From positions 124,001 through 188,000 of the forward strand of contig CAVZJG010000005.1 of assembly GCA_963775575.1 (NCBI GenBank): a stretch of 64,000 nucleotides of DNA, given 5' to 3'. Below are positions 35,342-44,138 of the stretch, piece by piece (within the stretch, counting starts at the first letter, position 1; every line of letters begins with the position of its first letter). The DNA comes from Roseiarcus sp963775575 (GTDB lineage Bacteria; Pseudomonadota; Alphaproteobacteria; Rhizobiales; Beijerinckiaceae). Made by a program: the position numbers and the translations under genes. The notes under the pieces were generated by a model, which saw only the letters and a list, made by a program, of their open reading frames with translations, had not been told where the DNA came from and made no database searches.

Positions 35342-36331
35342 GTGAAATCGTTTCCGACCATCGGCGTCGTGGGGGCGGGCGCCTGGGGCCTCGCGCTCGC
35401 CAACGCCGCCGCGAGCGCGGGGCGAAGCGTCACGGTGTGGGACAGCGACGCGACGTCGATGCGGGAGCTGGCGCGGACGCGGCGCAGCGCCCGCCTGCCC
35501 GGCGTCGAACTGGCGGCCGCGGTCCGCGTCAGCGCCGATCTGAACGGCCTTGAGCCGTCCGACGCCGTTCTGGCGGCCGTTCCCGCGCAGGCGACGCGCC
35601 AGGCGGCGAAGAGCGTCGCCGCGGCGCTGTCGCGGCCGAGGCCGCTGGTCGCCTGCGCCAAGGGCATCGAGCGCGGCGCCGATCGCTTCATGACCGAGGT
35701 CTTAGGCGAGGCTGCGCCGGGATGGCCGAGCGCGATTCTCTCGGGTCCGAGTTTCGCCATCGACGTCGCCGCCGGCCTGCCCACGGCGGTGACGCTGGCG
35801 AGCGCCGACGAGGAGCTGGCGCGCGCTCTTTGCGCGGCGCTGCGCGGGCCGAACCTCAGACTCTATCATTCGACCGACGTGCGCGGCGTCGAGATCGGCG
35901 GCGCGGCCAAGAACGTGCTGGCGATCGCCTGCGGCGTCGCCGCGGGGCTCGGGCTCGGCGCCAGCGCCGGCGCGGCGCTGACCGCGCGCGGCTTCGTCGA
36001 GCTGAGGCGCTTCGGCGAGGCCTTCGGCGCCCGCCCGAACACCTTGATGGGCCTTTCCGGGCTCGGCGACCTCGTGCTCACCTGCACGTCGGCGCAATCG
36101 CGCAACTTCGCCTTCGGCCGCGCGCTCGGGCAGGGGCTGAGCGTCGCCGAGGCGGGCGCCGGCCAATTGGCCGAGGGCGCCTTCACCGCGTCGGCGCTGA
36201 TGCGGATGGCGCGCTCGCGCGGCGTCGATATGCCGATCTCGGCGACCGTCGAGGCGCTGCTGGAGGGGACGATCGACGTCAGAGCCGCCGTCGGCGCGCT
36301 GCTGGCGCGCCCGCCGAAGGGCGAGGAATAG
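35342..36331 (+). CDS. gpsA: NAD(P)-dependent glycerol-3-phosphate dehydrogenase
   Basis: 329 residues from GTG 35342 behind AGAAGGA. Reduces dihydroxyacetone phosphate to sn-glycerol 3-phosphate for phospholipid synthesis, complementing pssA and psd in this window. Rossmann motif GVVGAGAWGLALA, CAKGIE, LSGPSFA and the catalytic Lys in EIGGAAKNVLAIACG are visible. An ATG at 35290 would add 17 non-conserved residues. Confidence 0.94.
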   Translation: MKSFPTIGVVGAGAWGLALANAAASAGRSVTVWDSDATSMRELARTRRSARLPGVELAAAVRVSADLNGLEPSDAVLAAVPAQATRQAAKSVAAALSRPRPLVACAKGIERGADRFMTEVLGEAAPGWPSAILSGPSFAIDVAAGLPTAVTLASADEELARALCAALRGPNLRLYHSTDVRGVEIGGAAKNVLAIACGVAAGLGLGASAGAALTARGFVELRRFGEAFGARPNTLMGLSGLGDLVLTCTSAQSRNFAFGRALGQGLSVAEAGAGQLAEGAFTASALMRMARSRGVDMPISATVEALLEGTIDVRAAVGALLARPPKGEE

Positions 36332-36483
36332 GCGGGGCGAGGAGAACTCGGCGCCGTCGACACAGCGCGCGGTCGCATCGCCGCGAGGCTTGCGCTAATC
36401 TGAATCCAAAACTCCGCAGCCCAGCCGGCGGCGCTTTACGATCGAAGCGCGCTTCGCTAGCCTCGCGCCAGAGAGGAAAACCC

Positions 36484-36774
36484 ATGCTCTTCGTCGCAAC
36501 CTGCACCGACCATCCCGACAGCATGGCCAAGCGCCTGGACGCCCGGCCGGCGCACCTGGCCTATCTCGCCTCGCTCGGCGCGCGGGTGAAGGCCGCCGGC
36601 GCGCTGCTGACGCGGGACCAGCGTTCGGTCGTCGGCTCGATGATCGTCTTTGAAGGCGAAAGCGCGGACGAAGTCGCGGCGCTGTGCGCCAACGACCCTT
36701 ACGCCTTGGCGGGGTTGTTCGCCAGCGTCGACGTCAAGCCGTGGCGCCAGGCCGTCGGCGCGCCGCTGGCGTGA
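36484..36774 (+). CDS. YciI-family protein
   Basis: 96 residues, alpha/beta dimeric fold related to muconolactone isomerase. Conserved HLAYLASLGARVKAAG and the Asp/His pair near the N-terminus (CTDHPDS) match YciI. A small-molecule enzymatic role is suspected for the family but not known. RBS GAGAGGA. Followed after 7 bases by the EVE protein. Confidence 0.88.
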   Translation: MLFVATCTDHPDSMAKRLDARPAHLAYLASLGARVKAAGALLTRDQRSVVGSMIVFEGESADEVAALCANDPYALAGLFASVDVKPWRQAVGAPLA

Positions 36775-36781
36775 GGCGGCG

Positions 36782-37195
36782 ATGGCCCATTGGCTGTTCA
36801 AGAGCGAACCCTCGGCGTGGTCCTTCGCAGCGCAAGTCGCCGCGGGCGAAAAGGGAACGGGGTGGAGCGGCGTGCGCAACCATGCCGCCAAGCTCGCTAT
36901 GAAGGCGATGAAGGTCGGCGAGCGCGGCTTTTTCTATCACTCCAACGAGGGCCGGCAGATCGTCGGGATCGTCGAGGTGATCGCGCCCTATCGTCCCGAT
37001 CCGAGCGATGAAAGCGGCAAGTTCGGCATGGTCGACGTCAAGGCGGTCGCCGCCCTGCCGCGTCCGGTGACGCTGGAGGCGGTCAAGGCCGAGCCGCGCC
37101 TCGCCAAGATGGCCCTCGTCGCCAACTCGCGCCTCTCGGTGCAGCCGGTCACCGACGAGGAATGGCGGATCGTCTGCGCGATGGGCGGGCTTTAG
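36782..37195 (+). CDS. EVE-domain protein
   Basis: 137 residues, a PUA-like fold. Starts MAHWLFKSEPSAWSF and contains GTGWSGVRNHAAK and GERGFFYHSNEGRQIVGIVEV, the aromatic cage region. EVE domains bind modified bases in DNA or RNA. The housekeeping position next to gpsA and the YciI gene is the common one in alphaproteobacteria, so a defence role is not implied. Confidence 0.93.
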   Translation: MAHWLFKSEPSAWSFAAQVAAGEKGTGWSGVRNHAAKLAMKAMKVGERGFFYHSNEGRQIVGIVEVIAPYRPDPSDESGKFGMVDVKAVAALPRPVTLEAVKAEPRLAKMALVANSRLSVQPVTDEEWRIVCAMGGL

Positions 37196-37198
37196 AAC

Positions 37199-37291
37199 GT
37201 CATTGCGAGGACGCCGAGCGCAAGCGAGGGGGACGAAGCAATCCATGCGACAGCCGCGTCATGGATTGCCTCGCTCACGCTTGCAATGACG
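37199..37291. repeat. REP-like inverted repeat after the EVE gene
   Basis: Outer arms CGTCATTGCGAGG and the complementary GCAATGACG; inner arms GCAATCCATG and CATGGATTGC. This CATTGCGAG/AAGCAATCCA type is a well-known dispersed palindrome in many proteobacteria. It starts four bases after the EVE stop. The rest of 37196-37495 shows no gene; the leader of the GYD gene lies at its right end. Confidence 0.8.
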
Positions 37292-37495
37292 ATCGCGCCG
37301 TCGCTCGTCCCATCGGCTCGGGCGCGGGCAAGCCGAAAGTCGCGAGCGAGACCGCGTCGCCGGGCGCCCTTGTCCGCCCGGTCGGCGGAATTTCGATCCG
37401 CAAGTCGATCTTGTCTTGTCCCGCCGGCGTTCGTATCCTGCGTGGGCGTACTCTGAATATTAAACGGCGACATACGCCAATCCAGGGAGGACGTC

Positions 37496-37789
37496 ATGAT
37501 GACATTTATTCTGTCGCTCAATTGGACGGACCAGGGAGTTCGTGGGGTCAAGGACGCGCCGAAGCGCGCGCAAGCCTCGCGCGATCTCGCCAAGAAGGTC
37601 GGCGTCGAGATCAAGCAGATCTATCTCACCAGCGGCGACGCCGATCTCGTCTTTATCGTCGATGCGCCGAATGGCGACAACGTCGCGAAATTCGCGCTGG
37701 CGTTGGGCACGCTGGGCAATTTGCGCACCCGCACCGCTCGCGCGTGGCCGGAGGCGGAATTTTTGAAGCTCGTCTCCGAACTGCCCTGA
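37496..37789 (+). CDS. GYD-domain protein
   Basis: 97 residues. Residues 6-95 match the GYD family of small alpha/beta proteins (FILSLNWTDQGVRGVKDAP, IYLTSGDADLVFIVDAP). The tandem ATGATG follows CAGGGAGGACGTC, a strong site. Function unknown; no partner gene adjacent. Confidence 0.88.
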   Translation: MMTFILSLNWTDQGVRGVKDAPKRAQASRDLAKKVGVEIKQIYLTSGDADLVFIVDAPNGDNVAKFALALGTLGNLRTRTARAWPEAEFLKLVSELP

Positions 37790-37925
37790 ACGCCGCCGCC
37801 GCGGCCGCTTGCCCCCGTTCGCCGACACGCCGGCGACCGAGCGCGAAACCCGGCGCGCCTCGGTCACCCTTTGTTAACCAACTCGGGTCCAGGCTTATGC
37901 GCGCCTAGGACTCGAGGATTCGATC

Positions 37926-38162
37926 ATGTCCGTTTCCGCAATCGCCTCGGTGGCGGGGCAGGCGGTCTCGCCGTACGTTCCGGTCGCGCCGGTCGCCAAG
38001 GTAAAGTCCGTGCGTCGCGCGTCCACCGCGAAGAGCGCTCAGCAAAGCGCCAAGAGCGAGCCGACTTCGGGCTCTCCGAGGATCGGCCATTCGCGTTCGC
38101 CGGCTGCGCGCAGTTCGGACGCCGTCGTGGCGGCGTTGGCCAAATTGCCGTTCGGCGGCTGA
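37926..38162 (+). CDS. Small hypothetical protein
   Basis: 78 residues rich in Ser, Ala, Val and Lys, with a basic middle (VKSVRRASTAKSAQQSAKS) and an otherwise disordered look. A CGAGGA ribosome site and a TTTGTTAACC promoter-like region lie upstream. No family recognised. It is convergent with the Uma2 gene. Confidence 0.5.
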   Translation: MSVSAIASVAGQAVSPYVPVAPVAKVKSVRRASTAKSAQQSAKSEPTSGSPRIGHSRSPAARSSDAVVAALAKLPFGG

Positions 38163-38217
38163 AAGCGCTGGCCCGCGCCGCCCGGCGGCGTCGAAGCCGT
38201 CGCCCCCAAATTGTCGA

Positions 38218-38790
38218 TCACGCCGGCATATCGAGGCGCTCGTAGAGCGCAGCGAGCGGCAACGTCACGTCGATCGCGGGCAGGGCGACGACCGCGTCCT
38301 TGCCGACCAGGTCTTCGTCGCGCCACGCGCCTTCGTCGGCGCGCGAATAGAGCTTGGCCGCGACGGCGTCGGGATCGACGAGCAGGATATGGCGCAGGCT
38401 CGGATGGCGGCGATATTCTTCGAGCTTGGTGAATCGGTCGAGCTTGCGCGTCGAGGGCGAAAGGACCTCGACGACCACGGTCGGACGGCGCGCCTCGTAG
38501 GAGCCGGCCTCGGGCGGCGCGCAGTCGACCGTGACGTCCGGGCGGCGGGATGATCGAATGGCGGTGCGCAACGCCGTGTCCGCGCTGGCGACGCGGCAGG
38601 GCTTGCCGCGCAGGCGCGCGTGCAGTTCGCCGATGCAGTTGACCAGGATCACGTCGTGCGCGTTGCTCGCGCCGGTCATCGCGCGCAACGGAACCGGGAC
38701 GCCGTCGACGAGTTCGTAGCGCTCGTCCTGGTCGATCTGCCACAAATAGAATTCGTCGGCGGTCATCGTTCGGACCTGGGCCTCGGCCAT
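38218..38790 (-). CDS. Uma2-family nuclease-fold protein
   Basis: 190 residues. DUF820/Uma2 fold: TADEFYLWQ, ERYELVDG near residue 24, SRRPDVTVDC near 80 and VVVEVLSPSTRKLDRFTKLEEY near 100, including the D...E-x-L/K pattern of PD-(D/E)XK proteins. The family is common in cyanobacteria and methylotrophs with no settled role. Divergent from acs. Confidence 0.88.
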   Translation of the reverse strand: MAEAQVRTMTADEFYLWQIDQDERYELVDGVPVPLRAMTGASNAHDVILVNCIGELHARLRGKPCRVASADTALRTAIRSSRRPDVTVDCAPPEAGSYEARRPTVVVEVLSPSTRKLDRFTKLEEYRRHPSLRHILLVDPDAVAAKLYSRADEGAWRDEDLVGKDAVVALPAIDVTLPLAALYERLDMPA

Positions 38791-38975
38791 GCGTCGCCCT
38801 CCTTAACCCCCCCATCATACCACACCCGACGGGCCGCCGAACCGAGGCGTGGGCGGGGGGCCGAAAAGAAGATACGACCAAAGGATCACCGGCGCCGGCT
38901 TGTCGCGCTCGCCTCCGATGGGGCATATTGGCGGCCGAAAAAAGCGCCGCCCACGAGCGCGCGAGGGAGAAACCG

Positions 38976-40922
38976 ATGTCCGAGAAGGTCTACGAAGTGC
39001 CCGCCCGATGGGCCGAGCGCGCATGGATCAACCGAGCCCGGTACGACGAGATGTACGCGCGCTCGATCACCGACCCGCAAGGGTTCTGGGGCGAGCACGG
39101 CAAGCGCATCGACTGGTTCAAGCCCTATACCAGGGTCAAGGACACCTCCTACGACACCCATCACGTCTCGATCAAATGGTTCGAGGACGGCGTCGTCAAC
39201 GCCGCCTACAATTGCATCGATCGGCATCTCGCCAAGCGCGCCAACCAGACCGCGATCATCTGGGAAGGCGACGATCCCGGCCAGACCCAGCGCATCACCT
39301 ACGCCGAGCTGTTCGATCGGGTCTGCCATTTCGCCAACGTGCTCAAATGGCACGGCGTCAAGAAGGGCGATCGCGTCACCATCTATCTGCCGATGATCCC
39401 GGAGGCGGCCTATGCGATGCTGGCCTGCGCGCGCATCGGCGCGATCCACTCGGTCGTCTTCGGCGGCTTCTCGCCCGACGCGCTGGCGGGCCGGATCGAA
39501 GACGCCAAATCGGAAGTCGTGATCACGGCGGACGAGGGCCTGCGCGGCGGGCGCAAGGTGCCGCTCAAGGCCAACGTCGACGCCGCGCTGGAAAAGGTCG
39601 GCGGCGTCAAGCACGTCATCGTCGTGCCGCACACCGGCGCTCCCGTCGGCTGGAGTCCGGACCGCGACGTCTGGCTCAACGAGGCGATGGAGTTGGTCTC
39701 CGCGCATTGTCCGCCCGAACAGATGGGCGCCGAGGATCCGCTGTTCATCCTCTACACCTCGGGCTCGACCGGCACGCCCAAGGGCGTCGTCCACACCACC
39801 GGCGGCTATCTCGTCTACGCCGCGATGACCCATCAATACGTGTTCGATTATCACGAGGGCGACGTCTACTGGTGCACCGCGGACGTCGGCTGGGTGACCG
39901 GCCACAGCTATCTCGTCTACGGTCCGCTCGCCAACGGCGCGACGACGCTGATGTTCGAGGGCGTGCCGAACTACCCCACGGTCAGTCGGTTCTGGGAAGT
40001 CATCGACAAGCACGAGGTCAATATCTTCTACACCGCGCCGACCGCCATTCGCTCGCTGATGGGGGCGGGCGAAGCGCCGGTCAAGAAGACCAGCCGCGCG
40101 TCGCTGCGTCTGCTCGGCTCGGTCGGCGAGCCGATCAATCCGGAAGCATGGGAATGGTATCATCGCGTGGTCGGCGACGGCCGCTGCCCGATCGTCGACA
40201 CCTGGTGGCAGACGGAAACCGGCGGCATTCTGATCACGCCGCTGCCGGGTGCCACGCCGTTGAAACCGGGCTCGGCGACACGGCCGTTCTTCGGCATCCT
40301 GCCGGAAATCGTCGACGCGACCGGCGAGGTGCGCGAAGGGGAGTGCCAGGGCAATCTCGTCATCGCCAACTCCTGGCCCGGTCAGGCGCGCACCGTCTAT
40401 GGCGATCACGGGCGCTTCGTGAAGACCTACTTCACCGCCTATCCCGGCAAATATTTCACCGGCGACGGCTGTCGACGCGACGCCGACGGCTTTTTTTGGA
40501 TCACCGGGCGCGTCGACGACGTCATCAACGTCGCCGGCCATCGCATGGGCACCGCCGAAGTCGAGAGCGCGCTGGTCGCGCACGCGAAAGTCTCGGAGGC
40601 GGCAGTCGTCGGCTATCCCCACGAGATCAAGGGCCAGGGCATTTACGCCTATGTGACGCTGATGTCAGGCGCCGAGCCGAGCGAGGAGCTGCGCAAGGAG
40701 TTGACGAGCTGGGTGCGCAAGGAAATCGGCCCGTTCGCCTCGCCCGATCTCATCCAGTTCTCGCCGGGCCTGCCCAAGACCCGCTCGGGCAAGATCATGC
40801 GGCGAATCTTACGCAAGATCGCCGAAAACGAGTACGGCTCGCTCGGCGACACCTCGACGCTCGCCGACCCCGCTGTGGTCAAGGAACTGATCGACAACCG
40901 GCAGAACCGCCCCAAGGCGTAG
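38976..40922 (+). CDS. acs: Acetyl-CoA synthetase
   Basis: 648 residues, full length. Makes acetyl-CoA from acetate, ATP and CoA. ATP-binding TSGSTGTPKG near residue 264, WWQTETGG near 413 and the C-terminal acetylation site PKTRSGKIMRR with its Lys near 609 are all present. ATG follows GCGAGGGAGAAACCG. It is followed across the composite repeat by a convergent NarL-type response regulator. Confidence 0.97.
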   Translation: MSEKVYEVPARWAERAWINRARYDEMYARSITDPQGFWGEHGKRIDWFKPYTRVKDTSYDTHHVSIKWFEDGVVNAAYNCIDRHLAKRANQTAIIWEGDDPGQTQRITYAELFDRVCHFANVLKWHGVKKGDRVTIYLPMIPEAAYAMLACARIGAIHSVVFGGFSPDALAGRIEDAKSEVVITADEGLRGGRKVPLKANVDAALEKVGGVKHVIVVPHTGAPVGWSPDRDVWLNEAMELVSAHCPPEQMGAEDPLFILYTSGSTGTPKGVVHTTGGYLVYAAMTHQYVFDYHEGDVYWCTADVGWVTGHSYLVYGPLANGATTLMFEGVPNYPTVSRFWEVIDKHEVNIFYTAPTAIRSLMGAGEAPVKKTSRASLRLLGSVGEPINPEAWEWYHRVVGDGRCPIVDTWWQTETGGILITPLPGATPLKPGSATRPFFGILPEIVDATGEVREGECQGNLVIANSWPGQARTVYGDHGRFVKTYFTAYPGKYFTGDGCRRDADGFFWITGRVDDVINVAGHRMGTAEVESALVAHAKVSEAAVVGYPHEIKGQGIYAYVTLMSGAEPSEELRKELTSWVRKEIGPFASPDLIQFSPGLPKTRSGKIMRRILRKIAENEYGSLGDTSTLADPAVVKELIDNRQNRPKA

Positions 40923-40970
40923 CGGCCCTCTCATATGGCTTCCGGGTGAACAGTTCGTCGGAAGACGGGC

Positions 40971-41238
40971 GCTGTGCCTGATCCGTGCTCGGCGTCAAGG
41001 CCAAGCCCGTTCCACGGGTCGCGCGCTGCCGCGCGCGAGCCTTGACCCCTCCGCGCGGCTCAGGCTCTCGGCTTCCATGATCTTTGTCGAGCGGACCGGC
41101 CCTCAAGGGCCGGCTTCGCTCGACAAAGATCATGGAAACAGGAATGCCGCATCGGAGCGGCGCGGTCATCGCGTAGCGACCGAAGCGAAGCGGAGGAGCC
41201 GCGCAGCGGCTTGACGGCGCCGATCCGATGTGGCCGCC
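40971..41238. repeat. Composite three-hairpin repeat, copy 2 (268 bp, reverse orientation)
   Basis: Reverse complement of the element at 22867-23134, same length and module order. The middle stem is perfect over 20 bp (41073-41092 with 41118-41137). Differences keep pairing: TCATGA/TCATGA arms here read CCATGATC/GATCATGG, and GTCAATG/CATTGAC reads GTCAAGG/CCTTGAC (40994-41000 with 41040-41046). The asymmetric loop of the middle module is flipped relative to its arms. It fills the stretch 40923-41324 between convergent acs and response regulator genes. Confidence 0.85.
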
Positions 41239-41324
41239 TTCGACTTGAAGCCTGTGTGGGCGCAGCAGCCGGGCTGCCGGGGTCGGGGCGTGGGTTCTCC
41301 CGAGCTATTCACTCGGAAACCCTC

Positions 41325-41987
41325 TCACGGGTAGGGAGCCAGCTCCTGCATCTTCTCGATCCTGGCGGCCAGAATGACCGCCTGGGTGCGGCTGTCGACG
41401 CCGAGTTTTTGCAGGATGGCGGAGACGTGGGCCTTCACGGTGGCCTCGGAGACGCCGAGTTCGTAGGCGATCTGCTTGTTGAGCAGGCCTTGCGACAACA
41501 TCATCATGACGCGCACCTGCTGCGGCGTCAGCGACGAGAGCCGGCGCGCCAGGGCGCTCGCTTCGCGGTTGGGCTGCTGGGCGAAGTCGAGATCGGGCGG
41601 TGCCCATTGCCCGCCCTCGATGACCTTGCGGATCGCCGCCCGCATCGTCTCGACGTCGAGGGACTTGGGGATATAGGCGGTCGCCCCGAACTCGATGCAA
41701 TGGCGCATGACGGCGCGGTCTTCGTTGGCGGAGACGACGATGACCGGAACGCCCGGCCGTTCCGAGCGCAGGAACAACAGGCCGGAAAATCCGTGCACCC
41801 CCGGCATCGTCAGGTCGAGCAGCACCAAATCCATGTCCGGCGTCTCTTCGAGCGCCGCCGCGAGGCTTTCGAAATCGGCCGCCTCATGGATCCTGGCGCC
41901 GGGAATGGCGCCGCTGACCGCCCGGCGCAACGCGCCGAGGACGAGCGGATGATCGTCGGCGATCAGCACCCGCACCGTGTCGTTCAA
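41325..41987 (-). CDS. NarL/FixJ-type response regulator
   Basis: 220 residues. Receiver domain with acidic pair D11-D12, phospho-acceptor D58 (LVLLDLTMPG) and Lys in YIPKSL. C-terminal LuxR helix-turn-helix with LTPQQVRVM and NKQIAYELGVSEATVKAHVS. Start is TTG 41987 behind a GGGGG site; a GTG four codons later is possible. No histidine kinase is adjacent. Its position next to acs could mean control of acetate use, but that is inference. Confidence 0.9.
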   Translation of the reverse strand: MNDTVRVLIADDHPLVLGALRRAVSGAIPGARIHEAADFESLAAALEETPDMDLVLLDLTMPGVHGFSGLLFLRSERPGVPVIVVSANEDRAVMRHCIEFGATAYIPKSLDVETMRAAIRKVIEGGQWAPPDLDFAQQPNREASALARRLSSLTPQQVRVMMMLSQGLLNKQIAYELGVSEATVKAHVSAILQKLGVDSRTQAVILAARIEKMQELAPYP

Positions 41988-42269
41988 CCCGGCCCCCTTC
42001 GCGCCCCCTCTTATCCCGTTCCCGCCCGCCGACCATCGCGCAAATCGAGGAAATTGTCACGCGCGCGGCGCTAGAAGCGCGCCTTTGGGCCTATGGACAA
42101 CCACGAAGAACGATGCGAAATAGCCCCGCCCGAGCGCAGGCGCGCTCGATCGAACGCCGGGGATTTCCTCGTTCGGTCGGCCGCGCGGCGGCCATGGCGG
42201 CGCTTCGCCGACGGCACGCGTTTTGCTTTAACCGTTCGACTGGGCGGCGAGAATCATTGGGGGGAGCAT

Positions 42270-42788
42270 TTGTCGGGCGCGGCTGCCGAGAATCCAAACC
42301 GCCGGGACTTCCTGTTCATCGCCACCGGCGCCGTCGACGCCGTCGGGGTCGGCGCCGTGGCCTGGCCGCTGATCGACCAGATGAACCCCGACGCCTCGAC
42401 CCTCGCGCTCGCCTCGATCGAGGTCGACATCGGCGCGATCGCCGAAGGCCAGATCGTCACCGTCAAGTGGCGCGGCGGGCCGGTCTTCATCCGCCATCGC
42501 ACCAAGAAGGAAATCGACGACGCGGTGAATACGCCGCTGAGCGACCTCAAGGATCCGCAGACCGATCAGGCGCGGGTGAAAAAGCCGGAATGGCTGATCG
42601 TCGTCGGCGTTTGCACCCATTTGGGATGCGTGCCGCTGGGCCACGAAGGCCCCTACGACGGCTGGAAGTGCCCGTGCCACGGTTCGGTCTACGACACCTC
42701 CGGGCGCATTCGCCAGGGGCCGGCGCCGCTCAATCTCGCCGTGCCCGAATACGCCTTTCTGAGCGACGCGAAGGTGAAGATCGGCTGA
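42270..42788 (+). CDS. petA: Ubiquinol-cytochrome c reductase, Rieske iron-sulfur subunit
   Basis: 172 residues from TTG 42270, chosen because GGGGGGAG lies just upstream and the family start (AENPNRRDFLFIATGAV) follows at once. NRRDFLF is a twin-arginine export signal with a membrane anchor. Cluster-binding motifs CTHLGC and CPCHGS are intact. Transfers electrons from quinol to cytochrome c1 in the inner membrane. First gene of petABC; a longer frame from 42093 lacks family similarity. Confidence 0.93.
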   Translation: MSGAAAENPNRRDFLFIATGAVDAVGVGAVAWPLIDQMNPDASTLALASIEVDIGAIAEGQIVTVKWRGGPVFIRHRTKKEIDDAVNTPLSDLKDPQTDQARVKKPEWLIVVGVCTHLGCVPLGHEGPYDGWKCPCHGSVYDTSGRIRQGPAPLNLAVPEYAFLSDAKVKIG

Positions 42789-42852
42789 TCCCATCCCCCG
42801 TTCGGCCGCCTTCGCCTTCGCGCCAAGCCCACCTTGTCAGAGAACGGAAGCC

Positions 42853-44109
42853 ATGAGCGGCAACTCGAGCTACGTCCCCAAGAGCGCCTTCGGGCGGTGG
42901 TTTGAAGCGCGCTTGCCGATCATGGGGCTGGTGCATTCTTCGTTCGTGGCGTATCCGGTGCCGCGCAACCTCAACTATCTCTGGACCTTCGGCGCGATCC
43001 TGGCGTTCATGCTGGTCGCGCAGATCGTCACCGGCGTCGTCCTGGCGATGCACTACGTGCCGAGCGCGACGCTGGCGTTCGCTTCGGTCGAGCGGATCAT
43101 GCGCGACGTCAACTACGGTTGGCTGATCCGCTATCTGCACACCAACGGCGCCTCGCTGTTGTTCTTCGCCGCCTACGTCCACATCTTCCGCGGCCTCTAT
43201 TACGGCTCCTACAAGGCGCCGCGCGAGGTGCTGTGGATTCTCGGCGTGATCATCTATCTCTTGATGATGGCGACGGCGTTCATGGGCTACGTGCTGCCGT
43301 GGGGCTCGATGAGCTTCGCCGGGGCGACGGTGATCACCAATCTGTTCACCGCCATTCCGCTGGTCGGCGGCGGCGTCGCGCATTGGCTATGGGGCGGTTA
43401 CGCGGTCGGCGATCCCACCCTGAACCGCTTCTTTTCGCTCCATTTTCTCCTGCCGTTCATGATCGTCGGCGTCGTTCTGCTGCACATTTGGGCGCTGCAC
43501 GTCGCCGGGCAGAACAATCCGGACGGCGTCGAGATCAAGAACGTCGAGCGCGACGCCATGGCGTTCACGCCTTACGCGACGATCAAGGACCTGTTCGCCC
43601 TGTCGTTGTTCCTGATTCTCTACGCGTGGTTGGTGTTCTACATTCCCAATTATCTGCTCGACGCGGACAATTCGACGGTCGCCAATCCGCTGTCGACGCC
43701 CGCCCACATCGTGCCGGAATGGTATCTGCTGCCGTTCTACGCGATCTTGCGCGCGATCCCCGACAAGCTCGGCGGGGTCGTCACGTTGTTCGCCGCGATC
43801 GTGCTGCTCGCCTTCGTCCCCTGGCTCGACACGTCGCCGGTCAAGTCGGCCAAGTATCGGCCGCTGTTCCGCATTTTCTTCTGGGCGTTCGTGGTCTGCT
43901 GCGTCGGACTGGGCTGGCTCGGCTCGCAGGAAGTCACCGACGCGACGACCTGGGCGGCGCGGGCGTTCGCCGTGGGCTATTTCGCCTTTCTCGTCGTCGT
44001 TCTGCCGTTGCTGGGGCTGATCGAAAAGACCAAGCCGATGCCCGCCTCGATCGCCGACGCGGTGTTGGCCAAGAAGGGCGGTTCGAGCGCGCCGCCGGCC
44101 GCGAGCTGA
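42853..44109 (+). CDS. petB: Cytochrome b of the bc1 complex
   Basis: 418 residues with eight membrane helices. Heme-ligating His pairs sit in the second and fourth helices (RYLHTNGAS, VHIFRGLYYGS; HFLLPF, LLHIWALH). The quinol-site PEWY is present at about residue 290. The bc1 complex oxidises ubiquinol and reduces cytochrome c while moving protons. Lies 64 bases after petA and 29 before petC. Confidence 0.96.
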   Translation: MSGNSSYVPKSAFGRWFEARLPIMGLVHSSFVAYPVPRNLNYLWTFGAILAFMLVAQIVTGVVLAMHYVPSATLAFASVERIMRDVNYGWLIRYLHTNGASLLFFAAYVHIFRGLYYGSYKAPREVLWILGVIIYLLMMATAFMGYVLPWGSMSFAGATVITNLFTAIPLVGGGVAHWLWGGYAVGDPTLNRFFSLHFLLPFMIVGVVLLHIWALHVAGQNNPDGVEIKNVERDAMAFTPYATIKDLFALSLFLILYAWLVFYIPNYLLDADNSTVANPLSTPAHIVPEWYLLPFYAILRAIPDKLGGVVTLFAAIVLLAFVPWLDTSPVKSAKYRPLFRIFFWAFVVCCVGLGWLGSQEVTDATTWAARAFAVGYFAFLVVVLPLLGLIEKTKPMPASIADAVLAKKGGSSAPPAAS

Positions 44110-44138
44110 TGGGCGGCCGCCGCCAGGGAAATCCGACC

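Noticed and set aside
36782..37195. The EVE-domain protein as part of a modified-base defence system
   Set aside because: Its neighbours are gpsA and a YciI gene, the usual housekeeping position, with no nuclease partner.
38218..38790. The Uma2 protein as a transposon nuclease
   Set aside because: The family is widespread as single genes without mobile signs; no inverted ends or transposase lie nearby.
42093..42269. A 59-residue N-terminal extension of the Rieske protein
   Set aside because: It lies ahead of the twin-arginine signal, has no family similarity and lacks a ribosome site.
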